Assembly: GCA_002347035.1 (NCBI GenBank) | Contig: DEAM01000028.1 | Span: 1-64,000, forward strand | Direction of reading: 5' to 3' | DNA length: 64,000 nt | Source: Gemmatimonadales bacterium UBA2982 | GTDB taxonomy: Bacteria; Gemmatimonadota; Gemmatimonadetes; Longimicrobiales; Gaopeijiaceae | Shown: positions 7,416 to 15,558 of the stretch, one piece after another | Layout: each line of letters opens with the position of its first letter | Numbering within the stretch: position 1 is the first letter of the stretch | The notes under the pieces: generated by a model | What the model was told of the DNA's origin: nothing | The model's input: only the letters and a program-made list of their open reading frames with translations | The model's database searches: none | Translations under genes and position numbers: made by a program

Positions 7416-9526
7416 GGTGCCCGCCACTCCCCGAAGGTCTTTCCTTCGCGTGCGAGTTGCTCCAGCAGGGGTGCAGGCTCGAGCCAATCCGGATGAATGT
7501 CATGAAAGTTCTTCATAGTCTCGTAAACGTGTGCGAGTCCGAGTGAGTCTGCCCAAAACATTGGACCACCCCGATACCGAGGGAATCCGTACCCATATAG
7601 CCAGACGAGGTCGAGGTCACTCGAACGCTCGACGATACCTTCTTCGAGGATTCGCGCACCTTCGTTAATAAGTGGGTACATACACCGCTGGAGAATTTCC
7701 TCGTCAGGGATCTCTGTCCGATCAATTCCCAGTTTTTCTGACGTTGCAATAATGGTTTGGGTGACCTCGGGGTCGGACACGGGCGTGCGCCCGTCTTCTC
7801 CGTACTGATACCACCCGGCGCGTGTTTTCTGGCCATAGCGACCCAGTTCATACAGCTGGTCCGCAATCGTCGAGTGCCTAAGGTTCTTAGTTTGAGAAGG
7901 CTCGCGGTGCTGTCTGATCTTATAGCCGACATCGAGCCCTGCTAGGTCACTCATCGCAAATGGGCCCATCGGAAAGCCAAGGTCGTAAAGCACTCGGTCA
8001 ACTTGCTCAGGAAGGGCGCCTTCCTCCACTAGAAACTCAGCCTGCCTTGTATACGGATAGAGCATGCGGTTTGCGGCAAAGGAATCACACACGCCCACCA
8101 CCACTCCAACTTTTTGAAGCCGCTGTGAAAGAGACATCGCAGTGGCGAGCACTTCCGGCGAGGTTTGGCTACCGCGTACTATCTCTAACAGCCGCATTAC
8201 GTTGGCTGGGCTAAAGAAATGGGTGCCAAGGACTTGTTCGGGCCGCGAAGTCACTGCCGCAATATCATTAATGTCGAGGGAAGACGTATTAGTCGCGAGG
8301 ACTGCGTTGCTGTGACAAACGGAGTCTAATCTCGCGAAGATGTCCTTCTTGAGATCCATGTTCTCAAATACTGCTTCGATGACAAAGTCGGCATTCCCAA
8401 CAGTTTCGAAATCCAAGGTCGGCTCAATCAGAGCGAGCCTAGCTTCGGCGTCCTCCCTTGATAATCGGCCTTTTGAGACTGTGGCATGATAGTTCTTCTT
8501 AATCATATCCATGCCGCGATCAAGCGCGTCCTGCGTGGACTCTGTGACGGTGACCCTAATACCAGCATTTGCGAAGCACATGGCGATGCCACCACCCATG
8601 GTTCCACACCCCAAAACTGCAGCACGGGTAACCTGAAGCACTGTGGTATCTGACGCCAAGCCTTGAACTTTCCGTGCTTGGCGTTCTGCAAAGAATACAT
8701 GGCGCTGTGCCTTCGATTGGAGCGACTTGCGACAGCGTTGGAATGTTTCACGCTCGAACAGAACACCTTCAGAAAAGGGCTTCCAAAGGGCTGCCTCTAC
8801 GCACTCTATACATGCATACGGTGCTTCGAACCCACGAGCTCGATGGGCGATCTTCCTCCGGAATTGGTCGAATAGTTCTGGTTCGTCACGCGCCTCAGCG
8901 AGACGTTCGTCTCGGTCCCTAGTCCTGACCGGGTCTCCTAACTCAGCGAGCTGGAGGGCCAATGACAAACCAGACTCAACAAGGTTGGTCTCAGAGTCTG
9001 TGAGTTCATCGATTAGCCCAAGCTTGTGAGCTTGCTCAGCCGTAAGTGGTTTGCCTGAGACGATCATGTTCAGTGCAGCCGGAACACCGATCAGCCGTGG
9101 CATACGTTGCGTTCCTCCTGCCCCTGGCACGATACCTAGTGTGACTTCCGGTAGTCCGATCTTGGTTCCGGAGGCGGCTACGCGTCCGTGGCATCCCAGG
9201 CACAGCTCGCAGCCTCCGCCCATGGCATTTCCGTGAATAGCTGCCACAACAGGCTTGGGAGCATTCTCAACGAGTTCGATAAGTTCGGGTAGTGTCGGAG
9301 ACTGGTTAGACACACCTGAATCGAACTCTGTAATATCAGCGCCAGCACTGAACATGCGGCCGCCACCTGTGATAACGATTGCAGTGACGCCATCATCCTC
9401 TATGGCCTGGGTCAAGGCGTCCCTGAGAGAAACACGCAGGGCCAGGGAAAAGGCATTGACTGGAGGGTTGTCGAGGGTGATAAGCCCTACGGAGTTGATG
9501 TGTTCGTAGCGGATAGATTCAGACAT
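7412..9526 (-). CDS. fadJ: multifunctional enoyl-CoA hydratase / 3-hydroxyacyl-CoA dehydrogenase
   Basis: The protein has about 704 residues. I prefer ATG 9526, where the hydratase fold begins (SIRYEHINSVGLITLDNPP), over the open frame to 9622. The N-terminal crotonase domain shows MFSAGADITEF and GNAMGGGCELCLGCH, and E in LPEVTLGIVPGAGG supplies the second catalytic glutamate. From about residue 300 there is a Rossmann dehydrogenase (LGCGTMGGGIAMCFANAG) with THFFSPANVMRLLEIV, followed by two HCDH C-terminal domains (PYTRQAEFLVEEGA, YPLINEGARILEEGI). It carries out steps 2 and 3 of beta-oxidation. It is the first gene of the minus operon, with a 257-bp divergent region upstream. FadB and FadJ types cannot be separated by eye. 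Confidence 0.9.
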   Translation of the reverse strand: MSESIRYEHINSVGLITLDNPPVNAFSLALRVSLRDALTQAIEDDGVTAIVITGGGRMFSAGADITEFDSGVSNQSPTLPELIELVENAPKPVVAAIHGNAMGGGCELCLGCHGRVAASGTKIGLPEVTLGIVPGAGGTQRMPRLIGVPAALNMIVSGKPLTAEQAHKLGLIDELTDSETNLVESGLSLALQLAELGDPVRTRDRDERLAEARDEPELFDQFRRKIAHRARGFEAPYACIECVEAALWKPFSEGVLFERETFQRCRKSLQSKAQRHVFFAERQARKVQGLASDTTVLQVTRAAVLGCGTMGGGIAMCFANAGIRVTVTESTQDALDRGMDMIKKNYHATVSKGRLSREDAEARLALIEPTLDFETVGNADFVIEAVFENMDLKKDIFARLDSVCHSNAVLATNTSSLDINDIAAVTSRPEQVLGTHFFSPANVMRLLEIVRGSQTSPEVLATAMSLSQRLQKVGVVVGVCDSFAANRMLYPYTRQAEFLVEEGALPEQVDRVLYDLGFPMGPFAMSDLAGLDVGYKIRQHREPSQTKNLRHSTIADQLYELGRYGQKTRAGWYQYGEDGRTPVSDPEVTQTIIATSEKLGIDRTEIPDEEILQRCMYPLINEGARILEEGIVERSSDLDLVWLYGYGFPRYRGGPMFWADSLGLAHVYETMKNFHDIHPDWLEPAPLLEQLAREGKTFGEWRAP

Positions 9527-9653
9527 ACTCACAGGGCCTGTGTAGAGGACAACCAATGCAGTGCTAGCGTTTAGTGGATCTCTAGTGACATTTGGGATAG
9601 CATGGTGCGCGAACCCAGGCAACTGGCTTTGGTTGACTTCCTATAGCTCACCT

Positions 9654-9738
9654 TCATGCATGAGACCATGACGGCGTATGTTTCACTTGTAAGTACCGGC
9701 TGCCTCATCCAAGACCGAGTATTATTTTTAATATCGGT
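9654..9738. promoter_or_regulatory. candidate operators between the two acyl-CoA arms
   Basis: The 257-bp region between the divergent operons holds a perfect 10-bp palindrome TCATGCATGA at 9654-9663. It also holds a longer AT-rich dyad at 9714-9738: ACCGA, one extra G, TATTA, TTTT, TAATA, TCGGT. The second looks like a binding site for a TetR- or GntR-type acyl-CoA-responsive repressor that could control both directions at once. No such regulator gene is in the window. As RNA the dyad could also form a hairpin. The evidence is symmetry and position only. Confidence 0.35.
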
Positions 9739-9783
9739 GATAAACCATCAGAGGCTTCCAGCTGGCTACGACCAGCTCGTTTC

Positions 9784-10524
9784 GTGAGTCGATTGATTTT
9801 GGTCCGGCACGCTCAGGCGACTCTATCCCTGGACAAAACCCAGGCTTTTGACGATTACGACAAGCTTTCCGCGCTCGGTATGACACAGTCAGAAGCTCTT
9901 GGCGAGGAACTCGTTGCGGCTGGGGTCATTTTTGAACACGTCTTCGTTGGCCCTGCTGTACGACATAGTCAGACGGCTGAAATTGTTGGCGCCGTCTATA
10001 AACGTTGCGGACACCACTGGCCAGAGCCTGAAATTCAGGAGGGCTTAGCTGAGCACGACGGTGCCCGCGTTGTTGAACGTGCGTTGGCACATCCAAACTT
10101 TAGAGATGAATTGAAGAAGCTTGAGGACCTTGCGGCAGCAGAAGGATCTGGCAGCAACGATGTTCAACGGGCGTTTTTCTCAGTATTCCGGAGTGTGACT
10201 AGGAAGTGGGCTCGGCAGGAGCTTCCGGAGGAACTTGTAAAAGAGAGTTGGCAGGACTTCCGTGAGCGGGTCGGCACTAGTGTCGGAAAGATCTTCCAGG
10301 CTCTCCAAGAGAGTGCGACCATGGGAGTTTTCACATCTGGGGGGCCGATAGGATCCACGGTTGCTTCTGTTTTAGGGCTTACCGACGAGCAGGCACTTGA
10401 ACTCGCCTGGGTCGTGCAGAATGCTACGCTTACAGAGTTGTTATTCCGTGAGGGTCTTGCCTCTCTCAAGTCCTTTAATGTTCTGCCTCGTCTCGGTTCC
10501 CCGGAGTTATCCACCTATGTCTGA
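9784..10524 (+). CDS. histidine phosphatase superfamily protein (phosphoglycerate mutase-like)
   Basis: The protein has 246 residues and starts at GTG 9784. The opening SRLILVRHAQATL carries the RHG/RHA motif with nucleophile H9, and the second half has GVFTSGGPIGS in place of the usual H-G-G proton-donor segment. In that segment the second active-site histidine is not obvious, since S/G-G-P replaces H-G-G. This is common in the more distant SixA/phosphatase branch. It is the first gene of a three-gene operon and overlaps the acyl-CoA dehydrogenase by 8 bp. The tight link to an acyl-CoA dehydrogenase and a kinase-fold protein suggests a phosphorylated acyl intermediate or regulatory substrate; this is inference. 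Confidence 0.75.
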   Translation: MSRLILVRHAQATLSLDKTQAFDDYDKLSALGMTQSEALGEELVAAGVIFEHVFVGPAVRHSQTAEIVGAVYKRCGHHWPEPEIQEGLAEHDGARVVERALAHPNFRDELKKLEDLAAAEGSGSNDVQRAFFSVFRSVTRKWARQELPEELVKESWQDFRERVGTSVGKIFQALQESATMGVFTSGGPIGSTVASVLGLTDEQALELAWVVQNATLTELLFREGLASLKSFNVLPRLGSPELSTYV

Positions 10525-11713
10525 ACGCATTACAGACATCGTCGAACGTGTTCGTAGGTTTATGGAGTCGGACGTCTATCCGTTAGAAGAGCACACCAAC
10601 GGAGAGCCTTTCTATACGATCTTGCCCCTGCTTGAGCAGAAGAGGGTAAGGGTTAAGGAACTGGGCCTTTGGACTCCACAGGTCCCTGAGGAATGGGGTG
10701 GTCTCGGACTTACGCTCTCCGAGTTTGGTCAGATCAGTGAGGTCATGGGACGTAGTCCCTACGGATTGTTCATCTTTAACTGCAACGCACCCGACGCCGG
10801 TAATATCGAGGTGCTGATCACACAGGGCACGGACAAACAGCACGAGCAGTTTCTTAAACCACTGTTGGCTGGGGATATACGCAGCTGTTTTAGCATGACA
10901 GAGCCAGAGCACGCCGGTTCTAATCCTGTCATAATGAGCACAAATGCAGTGCGTGATGGAGATGACTACGTCATCAACGGCCATAAGTGGTTTACTACCG
11001 CCGCAGATGGGGCCGCATTCGCGATCGTGATGGCGGTGACTAACCCGGACGCAGAGAGTCCTTACACGCGTGCGAGTCAGATAATCGTTCCAACGGAGAC
11101 AGTAGGCTTTGACCGGGTCCGCAACATCTCGGTGATGGGTGAGGAAGGTGAGGGGTGGCTGAGTCACGCGGAGATCTACTACCGAGAGTGTCGAGTTCCT
11201 GAGGCCAACCTGCTTGGGCAAGAAGGAGCAGGATTTGCCATCGCTCAGGAGCGCTTGGCTACGGGGCGCATCCACCACTGTATGCGGTGGATGGGGATTT
11301 GTGAACGAGCCTTCGAGATGATGTGCGAGAGAGTCGCGGCCCGTCAGTTGAAAGAGGGTGTGCCTCTCGCTAGCAAGCAGACAGTCCACAATTGGATCGC
11401 TGAGAGTCGTGCTGAGATTGACGCTGCTCGACTACTGATTATGGATACGGCTGAGAAGATTGATAATGGAGGCCCTGACGCAGCACGTATAGAAATTTCA
11501 CTGATCAAGTTTTTTGCTGCTGGTGTGCTGCACCGAGTTTTGGATAGAGCAGTACAGGCCCACGGCGCGTTAGGAGTGACCGATGACACCTTGCTCTCGT
11601 TCTGGGTGCGGCATGAGAGAGGAGGGCGTATCTACGATGGACCAGATGAGGTTCATAAGAGTCGTGTAGCAAGGCATATCCTTAGAAAGTACGGGCTTCG
11701 CCTTGCGACCTAG
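10517..11713 (+). CDS. acyl-CoA dehydrogenase, ACAD10/11-like
   Basis: The protein has 398 residues. The start at ATG 10517 (MSERITDIVERV) lies in the end of the phosphatase gene. FAD/acyl-CoA dehydrogenase motifs are present: FSMTEPEHAGSNP, INGHKWFTTAADGA, QAHGALGVTDDTLL and the ending DGPDEVHKSRVARHILRKYG. The D-G-P-D-E-V-H segment is typical of the ACAD10/ACAD11 branch rather than straight-chain SCAD/MCAD. That branch works with an APH-fold kinase, fused in animals and here encoded by the next gene. It is known to handle 4-hydroxyacyl-CoA through a 4-phospho intermediate. The substrate here is inferred from that family link. Confidence 0.88.
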   Translation: MSERITDIVERVRRFMESDVYPLEEHTNGEPFYTILPLLEQKRVRVKELGLWTPQVPEEWGGLGLTLSEFGQISEVMGRSPYGLFIFNCNAPDAGNIEVLITQGTDKQHEQFLKPLLAGDIRSCFSMTEPEHAGSNPVIMSTNAVRDGDDYVINGHKWFTTAADGAAFAIVMAVTNPDAESPYTRASQIIVPTETVGFDRVRNISVMGEEGEGWLSHAEIYYRECRVPEANLLGQEGAGFAIAQERLATGRIHHCMRWMGICERAFEMMCERVAARQLKEGVPLASKQTVHNWIAESRAEIDAARLLIMDTAEKIDNGGPDAARIEISLIKFFAAGVLHRVLDRAVQAHGALGVTDDTLLSFWVRHERGGRIYDGPDEVHKSRVARHILRKYGLRLAT

Positions 11714-11728
11714 GTGACTTGAGAGTCC

Positions 11729-12817
11729 ATGATTACGCGTCCGTGGCTTGATGTTCCTGGTCCCGTAAGACCCGGGGAGGAGATTGATGAAGGACAGCTG
11801 CGGGTGTACCTGTCCACAGTTCTTCCGCAATTCAGAGACCAGCAGTTGCGCGTTCAGCAGTTTCCCAGCGGGTACTCAAACCTTACGTATCTGATACAAG
11901 CGGGAGGTGAGTCCATGATCCTCCGACGTCCTCCCGTTGGTGTGAAAATCGAGACAGCTCACGACATGGGCAGGGAGTTCAAAATACTTTCCGCGTTGCA
12001 CCCAGCGTACGGGAAAGTACCTGAACCCCTTGTTTTCTGTAGCGATTTAAGTGTTATCGGCTCTCCCTTTTATTTAATGGAACGCGTAGAGGGGATGATT
12101 CTGCGCAGGGATATCAATCCGGCTGCAGTGCCCAGCCCCGAACTGACCTCGGATATCGCACACTCTCTTGTGGACACGTTGGCAGAATTGCACGGTGTCG
12201 ACTGGGACGCGGCTGGGCTATCAGGCCTGGGTCGCCCAGAAGGATATACAGAGCGGCAGATCGCCGGTTGGACTAAGCGTTATGGCCTTTCAGAGACCGA
12301 CATGATTCCCAAAGCTCAGCGGGTCGCTAACTGGCTCGCCAACAATATTCCACCACCCCAGCCAACATCTCTGATCCATAATGACTTCAAGCACGATAAC
12401 GTGGTACTCGACTCAAGTGATTGTTCCAAGGTCATAGCCGTGCTCGACTGGGAGATGGCGACGCTTGGAGACCCGCTTATGGATCTAGGCACTTTCCTAG
12501 CCTACTGGATTGAGCCTACAGATTCTCCGGAACTGATCGAGTCTAGGCTTACTCCGACAACCCTGCCTGGGACGCCGACCCGGATAGAGATTGCTCAGAG
12601 GTACATGCGGGCTACGGGACAACCCCAAGAAAACATTGTTTTCTACTATGCCTATGGGCTATTCAAAGTGGCGGTCATTGTTCAGCAACTCTACTCCAGG
12701 TATGCGAACGGGCGTACATCAGATCCCCGCTATGCTCGCCTGATAAACGGGGTTAACGCTCTTTTCGGTACGGCTTGGCGAGCCATTGATAGGGGACGTA
12801 TTGATGACTTGGCCTGA
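11729..12817 (+). CDS. APH-fold phosphotransferase, partner of the ACAD10/11-like dehydrogenase
   Basis: The protein has 362 residues and starts 15 bp after the dehydrogenase. Kinase-fold motifs are visible: an N-lobe with FPSGYSNLTYLI and a lysine-free MILRRPPVG segment, the Brenner/catalytic loop LIHNDFKHDNVVLD (H-N-D-x-x-x-x-N), and the metal-binding VLDWEMATLGDPLMDLG. This is the pattern of the ACAD10/11 N-terminal domain and of LvaA-type hydroxyacyl-CoA kinases, not of true aminoglycoside-resistance enzymes. It probably phosphorylates a hydroxyacyl-CoA so that the neighbouring dehydrogenase can remove it. A drug-resistance role is unlikely in this context. Confidence 0.82.
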   Translation: MITRPWLDVPGPVRPGEEIDEGQLRVYLSTVLPQFRDQQLRVQQFPSGYSNLTYLIQAGGESMILRRPPVGVKIETAHDMGREFKILSALHPAYGKVPEPLVFCSDLSVIGSPFYLMERVEGMILRRDINPAAVPSPELTSDIAHSLVDTLAELHGVDWDAAGLSGLGRPEGYTERQIAGWTKRYGLSETDMIPKAQRVANWLANNIPPPQPTSLIHNDFKHDNVVLDSSDCSKVIAVLDWEMATLGDPLMDLGTFLAYWIEPTDSPELIESRLTPTTLPGTPTRIEIAQRYMRATGQPQENIVFYYAYGLFKVAVIVQQLYSRYANGRTSDPRYARLINGVNALFGTAWRAIDRGRIDDLA

Positions 12818-12948
12818 TCGGGTGTAGCTCTAACTGAATTCGGACTCTGCTGGCGCGAACTACCCATTTGGATCAGCGCACAGCACCTAGCACCCTGCTA
12901 AGGGGAGAATGGTTGGGCTCTCCTAAGGCCGCTAGTTCCTTGAGAGAC

Positions 12949-13887
12949 TTAGTTCATCCCGGTCAGCCCCATTGCCAGTTCGCGAAGACGGTGCCGAGCG
13001 TCCGGATCGTATGCCTGCTCATTCGCTTTTGTGTTTTCAGCTTGGCGGTAGTAGTTCCCACTACCTGCCACGGGCGACATGATCACCTGCATCACAGGGT
13101 CCGCACCAGCATCGATCGTCGTGAACGGCGTCCCACCCCTGTTGAGTACCATACTAGTAGCCATGTATACTGCAGGGTGCACTGCGTTAACGGTCACGCC
13201 GGATCCATTTAGCTCCTCAGCAAGATCGATTGTCATCATGATTTGTGCGAGCTTGCTTTGCGCATAAGCGCGGTTACCGACGTACTCGCGTTTCAGCATC
13301 ACGTTTTCGAAGTCAATGGCCTGCTGAGCCGCTGAGGTCACCGATACGATTCTAGCAGGCGCACTTTCTTTGATTAGCGGTAAAAGTGTACGTGTCAGGT
13401 AGAAGTGCGAGAGGTAGTTAACCGCGAATCTTAACTCGTAGCCTTCTTCACTCTTCTCACGCAGTTTCACATTTGCCCCTCGACCGATGCCGGCGTTATT
13501 CACGAGAAGATTGAGCCGGTCGTAGTCGTTAATCACCTGATCGGTCAGATTCCTTACTTGAGCCATCGAGCCTAAGTCAGCTGTAATCAGACTTGCAGAG
13601 CCCTCACGGGATGTGATCTCCTTAACAACTTCCTGGCCTCGCTCCGCATTACGACCATGGACGATCACGTGGTAGCCAGCCCCACCTAGGCGAATAGCGA
13701 GCTCTCGTCCAAGCCCGTCAGTGGATCCTGTCACTAAAGCTACTGGGCGGATGCCAGGGTCAGTGTCTTGGGCGTTCAGTGTCGATGGGCTAATAGATAT
13801 GCCCGTGACTTGGAAGGTTACTAAAAGGCACGTGAGTAATAGCACGCGCGAGGTAAATGAGTGAGTCAAAAAACTTTGTCGCTTCAC
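12949..13887 (-). CDS. exported or membrane-anchored SDR (retinol-dehydrogenase-like)
   Basis: The protein has 312 residues and starts at GTG 13887 with GGAGG 9-10 bases upstream. Residues 14-40 are a hydrophobic signal or anchor (RVLLLTCLLVTFQVTG, then LNAQ). A complete SDR follows: TGSTDGLG at 53-60, NNAG at 130-133, S185, Y208 and K212. The Rossmann fold needs NAD(P), which is normally absent from the periplasm. Either the segment is an N-in membrane anchor with a cytoplasmic enzyme, or the protein is truly exported, perhaps folded. The LNAQ end matches the cleavage sites of other exported proteins in this window. The substrate is unknown. Confidence 0.8.
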   Translation of the reverse strand: MKRQSFLTHSFTSRVLLLTCLLVTFQVTGISISPSTLNAQDTDPGIRPVALVTGSTDGLGRELAIRLGGAGYHVIVHGRNAERGQEVVKEITSREGSASLITADLGSMAQVRNLTDQVINDYDRLNLLVNNAGIGRGANVKLREKSEEGYELRFAVNYLSHFYLTRTLLPLIKESAPARIVSVTSAAQQAIDFENVMLKREYVGNRAYAQSKLAQIMMTIDLAEELNGSGVTVNAVHPAVYMATSMVLNRGGTPFTTIDAGADPVMQVIMSPVAGSGNYYRQAENTKANEQAYDPDARHRLRELAMGLTGMN

Positions 13888-14003
13888 GATCTAATACCTC
13901 CGGGAGGGGAGAGTCAGCCGTGACTGTCGGCGGGGGTTACTGCTTGAGTGTTGCGTTGGGTTATGAGTTGACGGGGTTGAAAGTCTAGCCTTTTGCATTT
14001 CAG

Positions 14004-15131
14004 TCAGTTATCCAGAAAGCCTAAGGTAGATATCCGTGGGATGATCCTCAGTGCATTCCCGTAGTAGACCCTACGAAGCACGTCTTCGGGCAAGTCCATC
14101 CCGTAGAGTTTCCAGAAAGCGTGATAGTCTCGGTAGTAGTCGAAGTACTCGTCCGCAGTTTCAAAAACTCGCCAGTAGTACGGGTATTCTTCCGGTCGGA
14201 AAGAGTCTTTCCCAAACAGAATTCGGTCTGAGTATTTGGTGAAAAACTCCCGCGCAAACCGAGGCTGCCGGCCTAGATCATATAGGACGGCACCCACCTC
14301 AGCATGCACATTAGGGTGTCGGTCAAAGATCTCTCCCAGACGGCCCAGGTCCTGTGTATGCCAGCCCATATGGGCAAGTACCCAAGTCGTATTTGGGTGC
14401 CCGGCAATAAGCCGATCACGTTCGGCCATGAGTTCGTCAAAGCTTGGGAAGCGCGACAAGTCATTGAATTGGCGGTTTGGGAAGAGCGCCATTTCCAGCC
14501 AGCGTTCGTTCTCATAGTCGAGTGGCTCGAAAAACTCTGGGGGATCACCACTGTGGATGAAAACTGGAATGCCAAGCTGGCCAGCAGTTTCCCAGACAAC
14601 GTCGAGTTCGGGATCATCAAGCTGCAGCCGCGATCCATCCGCCTTCCGTGTTGTGAGTCCAAAACTCTTTTGAATCTCACCTACACCAACGGCTCCGTTC
14701 CGAACATCCTCTCTAAGCTGGGAAGCGATGCGCGCACCGGACCCTGGACCCACATTTTCTAGATCAAGAGATGCGAAAAAGACAAAGCGTTCGGAGTAAC
14801 CTGAGGCTCGGACAGCATCGATCTGTCTAGTGAGACGTGTGCCCGAGCTGGGTATCGCCTGCACCATGACCTGGACGTTGAGTTCATCCATTGCAGCCAC
14901 AACCCGTTCCACCGTTTCAAGAGAGGTCAGGTTTCCAGGGTGGCCATGGAAGTCAACAACGGGGAACTTCGCTCGAGGAACCTCATTTGCTGGCACGACT
15001 AGCGTGGACTCGGGACGGTATTCGGTGATGCTCGGTGGAGGAAGTGTCGGCTCTGTAGGCCTCTGGGCGTTGAGACTCAAGGGAGTGAGCCCCACGGTTA
15101 CCAGCAAGAGTACCGGAGCTGCCTTATTCAC
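14004..15131 (-). CDS. exported amidohydrolase-2 family hydrolase
   Basis: The protein has about 375 residues from GTG 15131, which gives a textbook signal peptide (MNKAAPVLLLVTVGLTPLSLNAQ without its last residues). A TTG at 15158 would add nine residues. TIM-barrel metallohydrolase motifs are D-F-H-G-H-P-G (HxH), IPVFIHSGDP, WVLAHMGWH and ILFGKDSF with the final metal-side Asp. This is the PF04909 (ACMSD/gamma-resorcylate decarboxylase-like) pattern. Members hydrolyse or decarboxylate aromatic and other carboxylates; an exported form is common in soil and marine heterotrophs. The reaction here is not known. Confidence 0.8.
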   Translation of the reverse strand: MNKAAPVLLLVTVGLTPLSLNAQRPTEPTLPPPSITEYRPESTLVVPANEVPRAKFPVVDFHGHPGNLTSLETVERVVAAMDELNVQVMVQAIPSSGTRLTRQIDAVRASGYSERFVFFASLDLENVGPGSGARIASQLREDVRNGAVGVGEIQKSFGLTTRKADGSRLQLDDPELDVVWETAGQLGIPVFIHSGDPPEFFEPLDYENERWLEMALFPNRQFNDLSRFPSFDELMAERDRLIAGHPNTTWVLAHMGWHTQDLGRLGEIFDRHPNVHAEVGAVLYDLGRQPRFAREFFTKYSDRILFGKDSFRPEEYPYYWRVFETADEYFDYYRDYHAFWKLYGMDLPEDVLRRVYYGNALRIIPRISTLGFLDN

Positions 15132-15230
15132 TACATATGCACTCGGTGTAACTCCCAAGAAATTTCTTTGACCTGCTAGGCCTAAAAGCTTTTTCTCGAC
15201 GCTGCCCTCCTTGGATAGGTAGAGAGTACT

Positions 15231-15323
15231 GGCAAGGTGTCACAGTACAGAGGTGACTTACAAGAGTTTTGAGCTGACCTGACACCTTGCCTGTGGCTGT
15301 GAGTTCATAGAGGATCAGCTCAA
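15231..15323 (+). ncRNA. structured RNA element with two crossing stems upstream of pheA
   Basis: The 400-bp gap between the amidohydrolase and pheA contains two long perfect complementarities. The 12-bp pair is at 15231-15242 with 15280-15291 (GGCAAGGTGTCA/TGACACCTTGCC). The 9-bp pair is at 15269-15277 with 15315-15323 (TTGAGCTGA/TCAGCTCAA). They interleave, so on RNA they form either an H-type pseudoknot or alternative structures. A terminator hairpin follows at 15357. Together this looks like a riboswitch-type leader or a free-standing small RNA. It is not a T-box: no specifier or TGGNACC element was seen. No known class was recognised. Confidence 0.45.
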
Positions 15324-15341
15324 GCAATTCAGCTGTAACTA

Positions 15342-15384
15342 GCAGGTTTGGCCTGCCGAAGATGTGCCCATCTTCGTGTTTTTT
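15342..15384 (+). terminator. tandem hairpins with rho-independent terminator
   Basis: A first hairpin GCAGG/CCTGC lies at 15342-15356. Immediately after it comes a perfect 8-bp stem CGAAGATG-TGCC-CATCTTCG (15357-15376), followed by TG and six T (15379-15384). Both neighbouring genes begin outward from this region, so no coding gene ends here. The hairpin must close the upstream structured RNA or act as an attenuator for pheA, whose start is about 175 bp downstream. Confidence 0.65.
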
Positions 15385-15558
15385 GGCCTATAGTAGGGGA
15401 AGACATGGCTAATATTGCATGGCACAAAGGTGCGGATGAGATGGCTGGGTGGGAGTATCTTTGTCTGAACTGTATTAGCGTTGATGCGACAAGTGGCTCT
15501 CTAATCTCTGCGCCCACGTATTGGGATTGTGGTCGGCAGAAAGTCACACTGACTGGGG

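Noticed and set aside
11729..12817. Aminoglycoside-resistance gene
   Set aside because: The APH fold is present, but the operon with an ACAD10/11-like dehydrogenase and the LvaA-like pattern fit a metabolic kinase.
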